Source: Spirochaetota bacterium (GTDB lineage: Bacteria > Spirochaetota > UBA4802 > UBA5550). From it: DNA of 64,000 nt. Positions 52,192-61,282 of this stretch are shown in pieces (positions within the stretch are counted from its first letter, which is position 1; the number at the start of each line of letters is the position of its first letter). The notes beneath the pieces were generated by a model. That model had not been told where the DNA came from. It ran no database searches and saw nothing but the letters and a program-made list of their open reading frames with translations. Where the stretch lies: positions 248,001 to 312,000 of the forward strand of contig JAGNKX010000003.1 of NCBI GenBank assembly GCA_017999915.1. Reading direction: 5' to 3'. The position numbers were made by a program, and so were the translations under genes.

Positions 52192-55100
52192 TGAGCAGTA
52201 TGAAAGGAATGATACGTAAGCATATCAGGCTGCCCTATATCATCCTGATAGTCATCGCGGCTGCGGCCATGTCCTACCTGGGCAAATCGCGTCTTGCCGT
52301 CGATATGGACATCACCAAATCGCTGCCGGTCAATGACCGGGTCATCGCCGACGCCGAGTACGTCATGACGCACCACCCGGTCAAGGACCGGATCGTCATC
52401 GACCTGGGCTGCGCCAGGGCCGATACTGACTCGCTCGTCGCCGGGGCCGCCCTGATCGAGGGCAGATTCGCGGAGAGCGGCCTCTTCCGGAGCGTCGGCC
52501 TCGATGAATACCAGACCATTTTTCCCGAGCTCATATCGTACATCATGGACAACCTGCCGGTCTTGTTCACCGCGGAAGAGCTTGACCGAAAGGTGAGACC
52601 CCTCCTGGCGCCGGACAGGGTGAAGGAGACCTTTGCCGATAACTATTCCCAGCTCCTCAACCTGGAAGGGATCGGCCAGGGGAACATGATGGCGTCGGAC
52701 CCCCTGGGCCTGAAAAACCTGGTGCTGGCGCGGATGGCCCACCTGGCGCCGTCGCGGAACGTCCAGATCGTGCAGGGCCGTCTCCTTTCCGCCGACGGCA
52801 GGCATGTCCTCATAACCGCGGAGCCCAGGGGATCCGCCACCGATACCGCCGTTGCGCGGAAGATCGATTCACTGATCCGGGCCTGCGCGGCCGACCTGGA
52901 TAAAAAATACAAGCCCAGGGGCATTGCCCTCACGGTAACGCCGGTGGGCGCTTTCAGGGCTGCCCTCGATAACGAGGACACGGCCAGGAGGGACACGGAG
53001 AAGGCCGTCCTGTTCGCGACGATCGGGATAATCATACTCCTCCTGGTGGGATTCCCCCGGCCCTTCATGGGAGTGCTGGCCCTGGTGCCGGCGGTCCTGG
53101 GCACCATCGCCGCCGCCTTCGTGTTCTCCCTCTTTTCAAGGGAGATCTCGATCCTCGCCATCGGCTTCGGCGGCACCATCATATCCTTCACCGTTGATTA
53201 CGGCATCGCCTACCTTCTGTTCCTCGACCGTCCCCATGAGACGCGGGGCATGGAGGCGACCAGGGAGGTCTGGGGGCTCGGGCTCCTGTCGATGCTTACC
53301 ACCGCGATAAGCTTCGCTTTTCTTTTTATAAGCGGCTTTTCCGCCCTGGCGCAGATAGGATTTTTCACGTCCCTGGGGGTCGTGTTCACCTATATCTTCG
53401 TGCATACGCTGTTCCCGGTGGTCTTTCCGGTCATGCCCCCGGCCCGCCGAAAGGGCCTTGTGCCCCTACAGAGGTTCGTCGATCTTCTCATGGGATCGGG
53501 GCCCCTCTTCAAGGTCTATGGGGCCGCGGCCTTCTGCGCGTTCATGCTCCTCTTCGCGAGGCCCGATTTCAAGGTGGATCTCGCGTCCATGAACACGGTG
53601 AGCAGGAGCACCCTCAAGGCCGAGGCGCTGGTGACGAAGACCTGGGGCAACGTTCTCTCCAATCTCTATCTCATGACCGAGGGGAGAAGCGTCGATGATC
53701 TCCAGCGCCTGGGCGACCGCGCGGCCGGGGAGCTCGATAAGGATATGGCCTCCGGCGTCCTGTCCGCCGCCTTCGTGCCGTCGATGATTTTCCCAGGAAA
53801 AGACCGCATGAAGGAAAACCTCGCCGCCTGGAGGGCCTTCTGGACGCCGGCCCGCGTGGCGTCGCTGAAGCGAGCCGTGAAAGACGCGTCCAGGGAAACC
53901 GGATTCGCTCCCGATGCCTTCGATACATTTTTCAAAACCGTGGGCCGCAGGGATTTCGAGCCCCGTCCCATACCGGAAAAATATCTTTCCGTGCTGGGAA
54001 TTCATCCCATGAAGGAAAGCACGGGGTGGGCGCAGTTTTCCGTGCTGAAGCCCGGTCCCTCGTACCGGGCCGACCGTTTTTACGAACGGGTCTCCGCGGG
54101 CGGAAATACCAGGCTCTTTGACCCGTCCTATTTTGCCGACCGGCTCGGCGGGATTATCCTGTCGAGCTTCATAAAAATGGCCCTCATCGTTGGCGCCATA
54201 ACTGCGGCGGTGGCGCTCCTGTATCTCCTGGACCTCAAGCTGACCGCCATATCCCTGGCGCCGACCCTGTTTTCGCTCATATGCACCCTCGGAACCATGA
54301 AGCTCCTGGGCCAGCAGCCGGGCATCCCCACGATCATCGTCACGGTCATCGTCATAGGCATGGGCACGGATTACGCCCTGTACCTGGTGCGGGCCCACCA
54401 GCGCTACATGGATGAGGCGCACCCGTCTGTGGGATTGATACGCCTGACGGTGGCCCTTTCAGCCGCGTCGACCATGATCGGCTTCGGCGTCCTCAGCGTT
54501 GCGGAGCACGCCCTCCTGAGAAACGCGGGAATCACGCTGCTCCTCGGTATAGGATATTCCTTCGCGGGCACGGTCCTGATCGTCCCGCCGCTGCTGAAAA
54601 GGGTCCTGGTCCCCGGAGAGCTTCCGGCCACGCCCTTTGAGGCCGCCTCGAAGGAGCACGCCGCGCGGGTCCAGTACCGTTACCGGGGCATGGAGCCATA
54701 TCCGAGGCTCTTCGCCCGTTTCAAGATGAGGTTCGATCCGATGTTCGGCGAGCTCCACCGGATGGCGGGATCGCCTGAAACGATCGTGGATATAGGCACC
54801 GGCTACGGCGTTCCGGCAATATGGCTCCTGGAGCTTTTCCCCGGCTCCCGACTCTATGGCATCGAGCCGGACGTGAAGAGGGCCCGGGCGGCCTCCTGGG
54901 CCATCGGCGGCCGCGGTTCTGTTACGGTCGGAAAGGCCCCGGACATACCGGATTTCCCGGGGAAAGCCGACACGGTGACGGCCATCGACATGATCCACTA
55001 TCTCGATGATCACGACCTGGGCCTTCTCCTGGACCGCCTCCGTGTGCGAATGTTGCCGAAGGGTACCCTTATAATCCGGGGGACCGTGCCGTCACGGAAG

Positions 55101-55292
55101 CGCGCCCCTCTCAGGATGATAGAGATGGCATGGATCAGGGTCAGGGGACTCCCGATGCACTATCGTTCCGAAGAGGATATCGTACGCATTATGAAAGGCC
55201 ATGGGTTCGCGGTCACCGTCGGCGAATCGTCATTGAAGAGCCGCGAGGAAAAATGGTTCCTGGGGACCATGAAGAAGGGCAGGAAAAGGTAA
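52191..55292 (+). CDS. MMPL/RND transporter fused to a SAM methyltransferase
   Basis: The 1033-residue protein joins two parts. Residues 1-820 form an MMPL-type RND transporter: one helix, a periplasmic domain (about 30-255), a helix bundle (about 265-415), a helix, a second periplasmic domain (about 455-650) and a second bundle (about 655-805). The bundles carry sterol-sensing-like text such as FGGTIISFTVDYGIAYLLF and VIVIGMGTDYALYLV. After a linker, residues about 845-1030 look like a class I methyltransferase: IVDIGTGYGVPAIWLLE (motif I), LYGIEPD and TVTAIDMIHYLDD. Such a fusion could modify a lipid as it is exported. It overlaps both neighbouring genes by a few bases. Confidence 0.88.
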   Translation: MSSMKGMIRKHIRLPYIILIVIAAAAMSYLGKSRLAVDMDITKSLPVNDRVIADAEYVMTHHPVKDRIVIDLGCARADTDSLVAGAALIEGRFAESGLFRSVGLDEYQTIFPELISYIMDNLPVLFTAEELDRKVRPLLAPDRVKETFADNYSQLLNLEGIGQGNMMASDPLGLKNLVLARMAHLAPSRNVQIVQGRLLSADGRHVLITAEPRGSATDTAVARKIDSLIRACAADLDKKYKPRGIALTVTPVGAFRAALDNEDTARRDTEKAVLFATIGIIILLLVGFPRPFMGVLALVPAVLGTIAAAFVFSLFSREISILAIGFGGTIISFTVDYGIAYLLFLDRPHETRGMEATREVWGLGLLSMLTTAISFAFLFISGFSALAQIGFFTSLGVVFTYIFVHTLFPVVFPVMPPARRKGLVPLQRFVDLLMGSGPLFKVYGAAAFCAFMLLFARPDFKVDLASMNTVSRSTLKAEALVTKTWGNVLSNLYLMTEGRSVDDLQRLGDRAAGELDKDMASGVLSAAFVPSMIFPGKDRMKENLAAWRAFWTPARVASLKRAVKDASRETGFAPDAFDTFFKTVGRRDFEPRPIPEKYLSVLGIHPMKESTGWAQFSVLKPGPSYRADRFYERVSAGGNTRLFDPSYFADRLGGIILSSFIKMALIVGAITAAVALLYLLDLKLTAISLAPTLFSLICTLGTMKLLGQQPGIPTIIVTVIVIGMGTDYALYLVRAHQRYMDEAHPSVGLIRLTVALSAASTMIGFGVLSVAEHALLRNAGITLLLGIGYSFAGTVLIVPPLLKRVLVPGELPATPFEAASKEHAARVQYRYRGMEPYPRLFARFKMRFDPMFGELHRMAGSPETIVDIGTGYGVPAIWLLELFPGSRLYGIEPDVKRARAASWAIGGRGSVTVGKAPDIPDFPGKADTVTAIDMIHYLDDHDLGLLLDRLRVRMLPKGTLIIRGTVPSRKRAPLRMIEMAWIRVRGLPMHYRSEEDIVRIMKGHGFAVTVGESSLKSREEKWFLGTMKKGRKR

Positions 55293-56752
55293 TGCCTTCT
55301 TTGGAGGCGCGATCGTATCTAACCCTTATAATTCCCATGTTCATCATGGCGCTGGGATTCACCGTTTTTTTTCATAACCGGAGGAGCAGGGCCAACCGCT
55401 TCTTTTCCATCTTTATGATCTCTGTGTCGCTGTGGCTCTTCGCCGGCATTGTATATTTCACCCATTGCGGCGCCGCGGTCCTGCTGCTCCCGCTCCAGAT
55501 TTGCATCGGCTCCTTTTTTGGCGTGCTATTTTATTTTTTTTCGCGAGCCTTTATCGACGAGCATTTTCGGGTAAACCCCCTGGAATCGCTGCTTGTCGTC
55601 CCTGCCGTGTGCGTGGCCCTCTACTACGCAATGGTCCTCCTCTGGCCCGGGCCGCTCCCGGGATTTGAGAGGGATTTTACCATCGTTGACGGCCGCGTTC
55701 ACCGGGAGCCGACCCGGATGTACTTTCTATATTCGATAAACATGCTGGCCGGCATCGCGGCCGCCGTGGTTGTTTTGATACAGGGGTATCGCCGGGAGCT
55801 AGACGCGTCCCGCCGTCGCAGGATCCTTATCATCCTCGTTTCGATCATTCTCGGCGCTTCCGGCATCTATATCCTGAGCAATATCCTGACCCTGGCCGGC
55901 CTGAGCGGATACGAGCACTTTTCTTTGATACCGCATCTGGCGAGCATTGTCATTGTTTCATTTACGATCCTGGGCGACCGGGCGTGGACCATCGAGCACC
56001 TTCTTGATATCATCAAGAGGCGCAACCTTGAGATCGAAAGCGAGCTTGAAACGGCGCGCCTCCTCCAGATGAGGCTGTTGCCCGAAGAGGGCCGCACCAC
56101 GGCCGGTTGCGAAGTTCATTCGGCCTACATCCCGGTGGACAAGGTGGGAGGGGATTTTTTCGATTACGGTGAATGGAACGGCGTCCCGGCATTCTTCATA
56201 GCTGACGTTTCCGGGCACGGGTTGCCGGGGGCCTTCCTGGCAACGGTGACGAAGATGGCCCTCGATGGGATCGGCGACCGGTCGGAGACCGGCGCGGTGC
56301 TCATGGAGTTGAACAAGGTGATCTGCCGCGCCACGGTGCGGCAGAACTTCGTGACGGCTTTTTACTGCGTGATCGACCGCGACCGGGGCCGCATGAGATA
56401 CTCCAGCGCAGGACATCCGACCCAGATCCTCTGCCGCAGGCGCGGCGGGGAATGCGTAGAGCTAGACGCCATGGGCTCCCCCCTGGGGTGGTTCACCGAT
56501 CTCAGTATCGGGGAGAACGAGGTCGCGGTGGAAGCGGGGGACCGGCTGGTCCTGTATACGGACGGCGTCGTTGAATGCAGGAACGGGGAGGGCGATATGT
56601 TCGGCGAGGGGCGTTTCCTGGATTTTATCGCCAGCCACGTCAATGATCCTCCCCGGTCGTTTCTTGAAGCCCTCCTGAATGAGATACGGATTCATTCAGG
56701 CGCGGAAGCTTTCGGGGACGATATTACCTGCCTTGTCGTAGATATCCAGTGA
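55292..56752 (+). CDS. 7TM-sensor SpoIIE-type serine phosphatase
   Basis: The start overlaps the stop of the fusion gene (TAATG) with AGGAAAAGG just upstream. The 486-residue protein has about seven N-terminal helices (to about residue 230) like the 7TM module of sensor kinases. A short coiled coil (IIKRRNLEIESELETARLLQ region) leads to a PP2C/SpoIIE domain (about 260-485). Metal-binding Asp are seen in VGGDFFDY and FIADVSGHGLPGA, and a late one in GDDITCLVV. It would dephosphorylate an anti-sigma antagonist-type protein; no such partner is adjacent. It ends the operon that begins at 50593. Confidence 0.9.
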   Translation: MPSLEARSYLTLIIPMFIMALGFTVFFHNRRSRANRFFSIFMISVSLWLFAGIVYFTHCGAAVLLLPLQICIGSFFGVLFYFFSRAFIDEHFRVNPLESLLVVPAVCVALYYAMVLLWPGPLPGFERDFTIVDGRVHREPTRMYFLYSINMLAGIAAAVVVLIQGYRRELDASRRRRILIILVSIILGASGIYILSNILTLAGLSGYEHFSLIPHLASIVIVSFTILGDRAWTIEHLLDIIKRRNLEIESELETARLLQMRLLPEEGRTTAGCEVHSAYIPVDKVGGDFFDYGEWNGVPAFFIADVSGHGLPGAFLATVTKMALDGIGDRSETGAVLMELNKVICRATVRQNFVTAFYCVIDRDRGRMRYSSAGHPTQILCRRRGGECVELDAMGSPLGWFTDLSIGENEVAVEAGDRLVLYTDGVVECRNGEGDMFGEGRFLDFIASHVNDPPRSFLEALLNEIRIHSGAEAFGDDITCLVVDIQ

Positions 56753-56775
56753 CACGGGGCCTCCAAAGCCGCGGA

Positions 56776-58986
56776 TCAGCTCTTGCTGAATATAACGGTG
56801 TATTTCGTTCCTTCCTCCCGGTCGACCGTGACCGTTCCCCTGATCTGATCGGCCAGGAGATAAATGAGGGAGAGGCCCAGGGTCTTCTTCATCTCGGGCT
56901 CCACCGTCGGCGGCAGACCGACACCGTTGTCGCTCACGACGAGCTTGATCGTGTCGCCGCCGTGCTCATGGAAGGAGATGCGCACCGTTGCCCGTCCCTC
57001 GAAGGTCGGCGGGAAGGCGTACTTGAAGCTGTTCGATATGATTTCGTTGAGCATCAGGCCGCACGGTATGGCCTTGACGATGTCAAGCTCGATGTGGTCC
57101 GTATCGTATTCCACGACGCAGTCGCCGTAATAGAGCCGGTAGGTGTTCTGCAGATCAACGGTGATGATCATGATGTACTCGGCAAAGTCGATACGGGCGA
57201 AGTCGCCGGTCTGGTACAGGTGCTCGTGTATCAGGGACATCGCCCTGATCCTGCTGTTAAGGTCCTCGTAAAGCATGAGCACCTCTTTGTCAGATATCTT
57301 GCCCGACTGCAGGGAAATGAGGCTGCTGATGATCTGCAGGTTATTCTTGACCCGGTGATGTATCTCCATGAGGAGAACGTCCTTCTCGCGGAGCGAAGCC
57401 TGGAGGTTGTCCATGACCGTCTTGCGGTATGTGTAATCCCGGCAGATGGTGAGGATCCGCCTTCCTTCCTTGCTGTCGATTACCGTGGCGTTGATCTCTA
57501 TCGGAACAATTGCGCCGTTCCCATGGACATATTCGATCTCCAGGTTCCTGATAAATCCGTCCCGCATGCACGCTTCCACCGCGGCGGCGTTCTTTTCCCT
57601 GTCGGCGGGAGATGTCCATTCCGTGACGTTCTTGCCGAGAATGTCATCGAGGGTCAGGCGGCCGGTGAGACGCACATATTCCGAATTGGCGTCCAGGACC
57701 CTGCCCGATTCATCGATGATGACATAGCCGGTATCCGTCGTTTCGATGAGGGCCCTGTATTTTTCCTCGGCTTCCCTGGTGGCCTCAAGGGCCTGCTCCC
57801 GCTCCCGGCGAAACACGTTGATCTTGTCCGCGATGCCGAGAGAAAGAAGCGTCACAAGCAGAGCCGCGCCGATATCGGTGCCCCAGGTGACCAGAAAGCT
57901 TTCGGGTATCACGCCGAAGGAGTTGAGAACCCGTACGAAAGCCCCTAGCAACATGCAGAGCCAGGCTGTCATGTAGAATCTGGCCGGACGCGATCCCTTG
58001 GCAAGCAGGTACGCTCCGGAGACGAGATATAAAACAAGGAGGACGCCGGTGTTGAACGTCACCACCGGGGCCGCGGTACGGTATTCGATAAACGGCATGA
58101 AGAGGAACGTGGCCATGATAGATAGAAAAGCAAGAAGCATAAGCCTGTCAAATCTCGGCATGTGAAGACGGGTTTCAAGAAAGCTCCGGGTGAATAAAAG
58201 CGAAAAAACACAGACAAAATTGTTGAATACAAGGTTGGCCATGTTGCCCCATTCAGGCAGGTTCGGCCACAGGTATTGGAATCCGACGCCGTTGAAAGAA
58301 AGGGTGTGGAGCGTGTTGCTGACGGCGAACAGCGACAGGTAGAGATAATTCAATTCTCGAATGGAGAGGAATATAAAAAGATTGTAGATGATGAGCGCGA
58401 TCATTATCCCGTAAAACATCCAGATAAAAATCGATTCATGTAAGGCGCGTTTCATGAAGGATGATTCGCGCCAGGCGGTTAAAGATATTATCATGGAACC
58501 GCCGGAGGCGAGTCTGACGTAGCATGTCGATTCGCCGGCGGGCGAAGCGACCGGGAAAACAAAGGAACGGTGGTTGATGGGTCTTGTGCTGTATGGCTTT
58601 CTGTCCCCGGTGCAGTGTGATGCATGGTCTTTTTTATACGGTTGATAGAAGCAGATGTCATCGATGAGGGGATATCCGAAATCGAGAAGCCATGGAACAA
58701 CATGGTCGGTTTTATTCTCAACGATTACCCTCAGCCATATGACGGCTTTTGTGAATCCGAAACTGTTTTTTGCTTCCGGCAGGCTGCGGAATTTTTCCTG
58801 GAACGCAGTTGAAGAGATGTCCGTTATGGATAACTTCCCCGAGGTGTCGACAAAATAATCAAGGTACGAACCCATAACCTGCTTTGTGATGCTGTCGCTG
58901 ATAACAAAGGGCTTGGAGAAAAGCGGCGGGGTAACTATCATTATAAGCAGGGTCATCAGGGATGTAGCGCGGCTGATGAAAACCAT
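56776..58986 (-). CDS. 7TMR-DISM sensor histidine kinase with PAS domain
   Basis: The ATG at 58986 follows AGGAGAGG. The 736-residue protein has a signal-like start and a periplasmic DISMED2-type beta domain (about 30-170, with AVIWLRVIVENKTD). Seven helices of the 7TMR-DISM module follow (about 180-390), then a PAS domain (about 405-525) and a HisKA_2 kinase core with phospho-His in MEIHHRVKNNLQ. The ATPase N-box is LMLNEIISNSFKYAF and the D-box VSDNGVGLPP. It converges with the SpoIIE phosphatase gene. No response regulator is adjacent. Confidence 0.93.
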   Translation of the reverse strand: MVFISRATSLMTLLIMIVTPPLFSKPFVISDSITKQVMGSYLDYFVDTSGKLSITDISSTAFQEKFRSLPEAKNSFGFTKAVIWLRVIVENKTDHVVPWLLDFGYPLIDDICFYQPYKKDHASHCTGDRKPYSTRPINHRSFVFPVASPAGESTCYVRLASGGSMIISLTAWRESSFMKRALHESIFIWMFYGIMIALIIYNLFIFLSIRELNYLYLSLFAVSNTLHTLSFNGVGFQYLWPNLPEWGNMANLVFNNFVCVFSLLFTRSFLETRLHMPRFDRLMLLAFLSIMATFLFMPFIEYRTAAPVVTFNTGVLLVLYLVSGAYLLAKGSRPARFYMTAWLCMLLGAFVRVLNSFGVIPESFLVTWGTDIGAALLVTLLSLGIADKINVFRREREQALEATREAEEKYRALIETTDTGYVIIDESGRVLDANSEYVRLTGRLTLDDILGKNVTEWTSPADREKNAAAVEACMRDGFIRNLEIEYVHGNGAIVPIEINATVIDSKEGRRILTICRDYTYRKTVMDNLQASLREKDVLLMEIHHRVKNNLQIISSLISLQSGKISDKEVLMLYEDLNSRIRAMSLIHEHLYQTGDFARIDFAEYIMIITVDLQNTYRLYYGDCVVEYDTDHIELDIVKAIPCGLMLNEIISNSFKYAFPPTFEGRATVRISFHEHGGDTIKLVVSDNGVGLPPTVEPEMKKTLGLSLIYLLADQIRGTVTVDREEGTKYTVIFSKS

Positions 58987-59052
58987 TGGCCTCTCCTGTT
59001 GCAATATCACTATAACCAGATTTGGCCCCGCTCGTCAAGGTTTTAATTATGA

Positions 59053-59853
59053 TCAGTTGCCGGTGAATTTCGGTTTTCGTTTGTCAAGGAAAGCCCTGAC
59101 AGCCTCGGCATGGTCCTTCGTCCTCGATGCGGCGAACTGATAATGGACCCCGATGTCGGTGGACAGCTCCAGGGGCTGGCCGCCGATCTGGTTCATGGCT
59201 TTTTTTATGATCCCGACCGCAGCGGGTCCCCGCGCCAGCCGACGGGCCAGCTTTTCCGATTCGGGCAGTAGCTGGTCCGCGGTCACCACCTTCTCGACCA
59301 GGCCGATACGGTAGGCCTCCTGGGCGTTTATAAGCTCGCCGGTATAGCAGAGATAGCGCGCCATGCCGGGACCCACTATTTTAGGCAGGAGGCACATGCC
59401 CACTTCCGGGACAAGACCCATGCGGACGAAGAACTCGCCCAGCTGGGCGGTATCAGCGGCGATGCGGAAGTCGCAGAGCAGGGTCATCTCGAAGCCGGCT
59501 CCCAGGGCGAAACCTTTCACCGCGGCGATAGTGATCTTGTCCAGGTTATAGAGGTCCATGTAGAGCTCGACCAGGGGATCGAAGTATTCCTTGAATTCCT
59601 TGTGGCTGAGATTTTTGAGGGGCTCGATGTCAAGAGCGACGTCGCCCCCGGCGGAAAAGTGGTCCCCGGCGCCGGTGAAGATAAGGGCCCGTATCGTCTT
59701 ATCCTTCTTGGCATCGGCGTATGCTTTTTGAATTCCCTCGAAAAGATCGGGGCTGAAGGCGTTAAGCTTATCCGGCCTGTTGAAGGTCACGATGGCGTAA
59801 TTATCCTTCACGGTTACAAAACAGCTTCCGTATTCCCGTATTTCTTCTTCCAT
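59053..59853 (-). CDS. Enoyl-CoA hydratase/isomerase family protein
   Basis: The ATG at 59853 has GGAGG seven bases upstream. The 266-residue crotonase-fold protein has the two oxyanion-hole loops FTGAGDHFSAGGDV and VKGFALGAGFEM, and a Glu in LVPEVGMCLLPKIVG at the second catalytic position. It probably hydrates or isomerises an unsaturated acyl-CoA. The thiolase gene lies upstream on the same strand, separated only by repeat copy C, so both likely act in acyl-CoA beta-oxidation or its reversal. Confidence 0.92.
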   Translation of the reverse strand: MEEEIREYGSCFVTVKDNYAIVTFNRPDKLNAFSPDLFEGIQKAYADAKKDKTIRALIFTGAGDHFSAGGDVALDIEPLKNLSHKEFKEYFDPLVELYMDLYNLDKITIAAVKGFALGAGFEMTLLCDFRIAADTAQLGEFFVRMGLVPEVGMCLLPKIVGPGMARYLCYTGELINAQEAYRIGLVEKVVTADQLLPESEKLARRLARGPAAVGIIKKAMNQIGGQPLELSTDIGVHYQFAASRTKDHAEAVRAFLDKRKPKFTGN

Positions 59854-59872
59854 GGGCCGCCTCCTTGAGGTT

Positions 59873-59959
59873 CCTCCCCCTTGATGGGGGAGGGAAGGTG
59901 GGGGTGATGATAAGGACGGTTTCACCCTCCCCGGCCCCTCCCATCAAGGGAGGGGTGAC
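59873..59959. repeat. Palindromic repeat, copy C, inside the thiolase/enoyl-CoA hydratase operon
   Basis: Left half cctcccccttgatgggggag (59873-59892) and right half ccctcccatcaagggagggg (about 59936-59955) are each hairpins and are also inverted relative to each other, with ggtgggggtga and tcaccctcc between them. It resembles copies A and B (30873, 33592) in its ctccca and ggtga motifs. It falls between two genes that otherwise look co-transcribed. Confidence 0.7.
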
Positions 59960-59962
59960 GCT

Positions 59963-61135
59963 TTATACCCTCTCAAATATCGTCGCCGGCGCCTGGCCGC
60001 CGCCCGTGCAGAGCGTGACCAATGCGTATCTTCCTTTGCGGCGGATCAATTCATGAATGGCGGTAACGGAAAGGCGGCAGCCGCTGTTCCCCACAGGGTG
60101 GCCCAGCGCGAGAGCGCCGCCATTGACATTCAGCCTGTCCATGTCAGCACCGAGCTCCTTCGCCCAGGCCAGCGGTATCGGCGCAAAGGCCTCGTTGACC
60201 TCGAAAATGTCTATATCTGACAGTTTCAGTCCCGCCTTTGCCAGCACCTTCGGTGTGGCGGTTATGGGTCCGGTGAGCATCAATATGGGATCCGAGCCGA
60301 CCACCGCATTGGCAACGATCCGCGCCAGAGGCTTTAAACCGAGCTCCTTTACTTTGTCACCGGACATCACCATTACGGCTGATGCGCCGTCCGTGACGGT
60401 GCTTGACAGGCCCGCGGTCATCCACTCCGTCCCGGGGAGAATCTTGAGGGCATTGAGGCCTTCCCTGGTCACGCCGGAGCGGACCGGCTCATCGGTTTCG
60501 CAGACAAAGGCGTTGCCCTCCTTGTCCAGGCCCCTGGTCGGCAGGATCTCTTTCTTGAAATATCCCTCCCCGGCGGCCCTGGCGGCCTTTTCATGGCTCG
60601 CAATGGCGAAGTCCTGGCATTCTTCTTTGGTGATTTTCCACCGGTTCGCAATGGCCTGTGCGGAGCCCATCTGGTTCGGTATTCCGTACTTTTCCATGTA
60701 GCCTTTGCTGATGGGATGGCCCGCGCTCTGACCGTTTGAAAGAGTGCAGTTCAAGTCTGATGCTATGCCGTACTTTGACATGACTTCGCAGCCTGACGCG
60801 ATGATCATATCCATCTGGCCTGAAGCGATCATCCCATATGCAATCTGGATCGCGGAGAGACCGCTCCCGCACTGGCGGTTCAGGGTGATGCCGCCGATAG
60901 TTATCGGCAATTTTGATTCGAGGACCGCCATGCGGGCCAGGTTGAATCCCTGCTCGCCGACCTGGTAAACGCAGCCGGTGATCACATCGTCTACCATGGC
61001 TGCGTCTATCCCGGCGCGGTCTATAGTTTCATTCAGGATAACGGCAAGAAGCTGCGGAGCCGAATATTCCCTGAGGTACCCTTTCTGTTTCCCGACCGGC
61101 GTTCTGACTGCGCTTGTAATATAAACATCTTTCAT
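59963..61135 (-). CDS. Thiolase (acetyl-CoA acyltransferase family)
   Basis: The ATG at 61135 follows AGGTGG; a GTG three codons earlier is less likely. The 390-residue protein carries all thiolase active-site features: nucleophilic Cys in NRQCGSGLSAIQ (about residue 86), His in GGALALGHPVGNSG, and the second Cys in VTLCTGGGQA. FEVNEAFAPIPLAW is also typical. It catalyses thiolytic cleavage of 3-ketoacyl-CoA or the reverse condensation. The downstream enoyl-CoA hydratase suggests beta-oxidation. An operator-like palindrome lies about 26 bases upstream. Confidence 0.94.
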   Translation of the reverse strand: MKDVYITSAVRTPVGKQKGYLREYSAPQLLAVILNETIDRAGIDAAMVDDVITGCVYQVGEQGFNLARMAVLESKLPITIGGITLNRQCGSGLSAIQIAYGMIASGQMDMIIASGCEVMSKYGIASDLNCTLSNGQSAGHPISKGYMEKYGIPNQMGSAQAIANRWKITKEECQDFAIASHEKAARAAGEGYFKKEILPTRGLDKEGNAFVCETDEPVRSGVTREGLNALKILPGTEWMTAGLSSTVTDGASAVMVMSGDKVKELGLKPLARIVANAVVGSDPILMLTGPITATPKVLAKAGLKLSDIDIFEVNEAFAPIPLAWAKELGADMDRLNVNGGALALGHPVGNSGCRLSVTAIHELIRRKGRYALVTLCTGGGQAPATIFERV

Positions 61136-61160
61136 GGGGACCACCTCCCAATATTTTTAG

Positions 61161-61187
61161 TTGACATATTGTAATACAATAAGTCAA
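61161..61187. promoter_or_regulatory. Candidate operator upstream of the thiolase gene
   Basis: The 27-bp dyad ttgacatattgt-aat-acaataagtcaa has one mismatched pair. On the minus strand it overlaps the region downstream of a TTGACA (61202-61197), so a bound repressor could block the thiolase operon. The regulator is not identified. Confidence 0.55.
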
Positions 61188-61248
61188 TAATTAATTTGTC
61201 AACAGCCCAATAATAATCACTCTTTCCGGTTTTATGTCGCATTTCTGC

Positions 61249-61276
61249 TTGACATTTATAAGCCGGAATTTATAAT
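61249..61276 (+). promoter_or_regulatory. Consensus sigma-70 promoter
   Basis: TTGACA at 61249-61254 and TATAAT at 61271-61276 both match consensus exactly, with a 16-base spacer. Transcription should start near 61283 and run toward the YkgJ-type gene, whose ATG is about 254 bases away. Confidence 0.75.
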
Positions 61277-61282
61277 ACGGCG

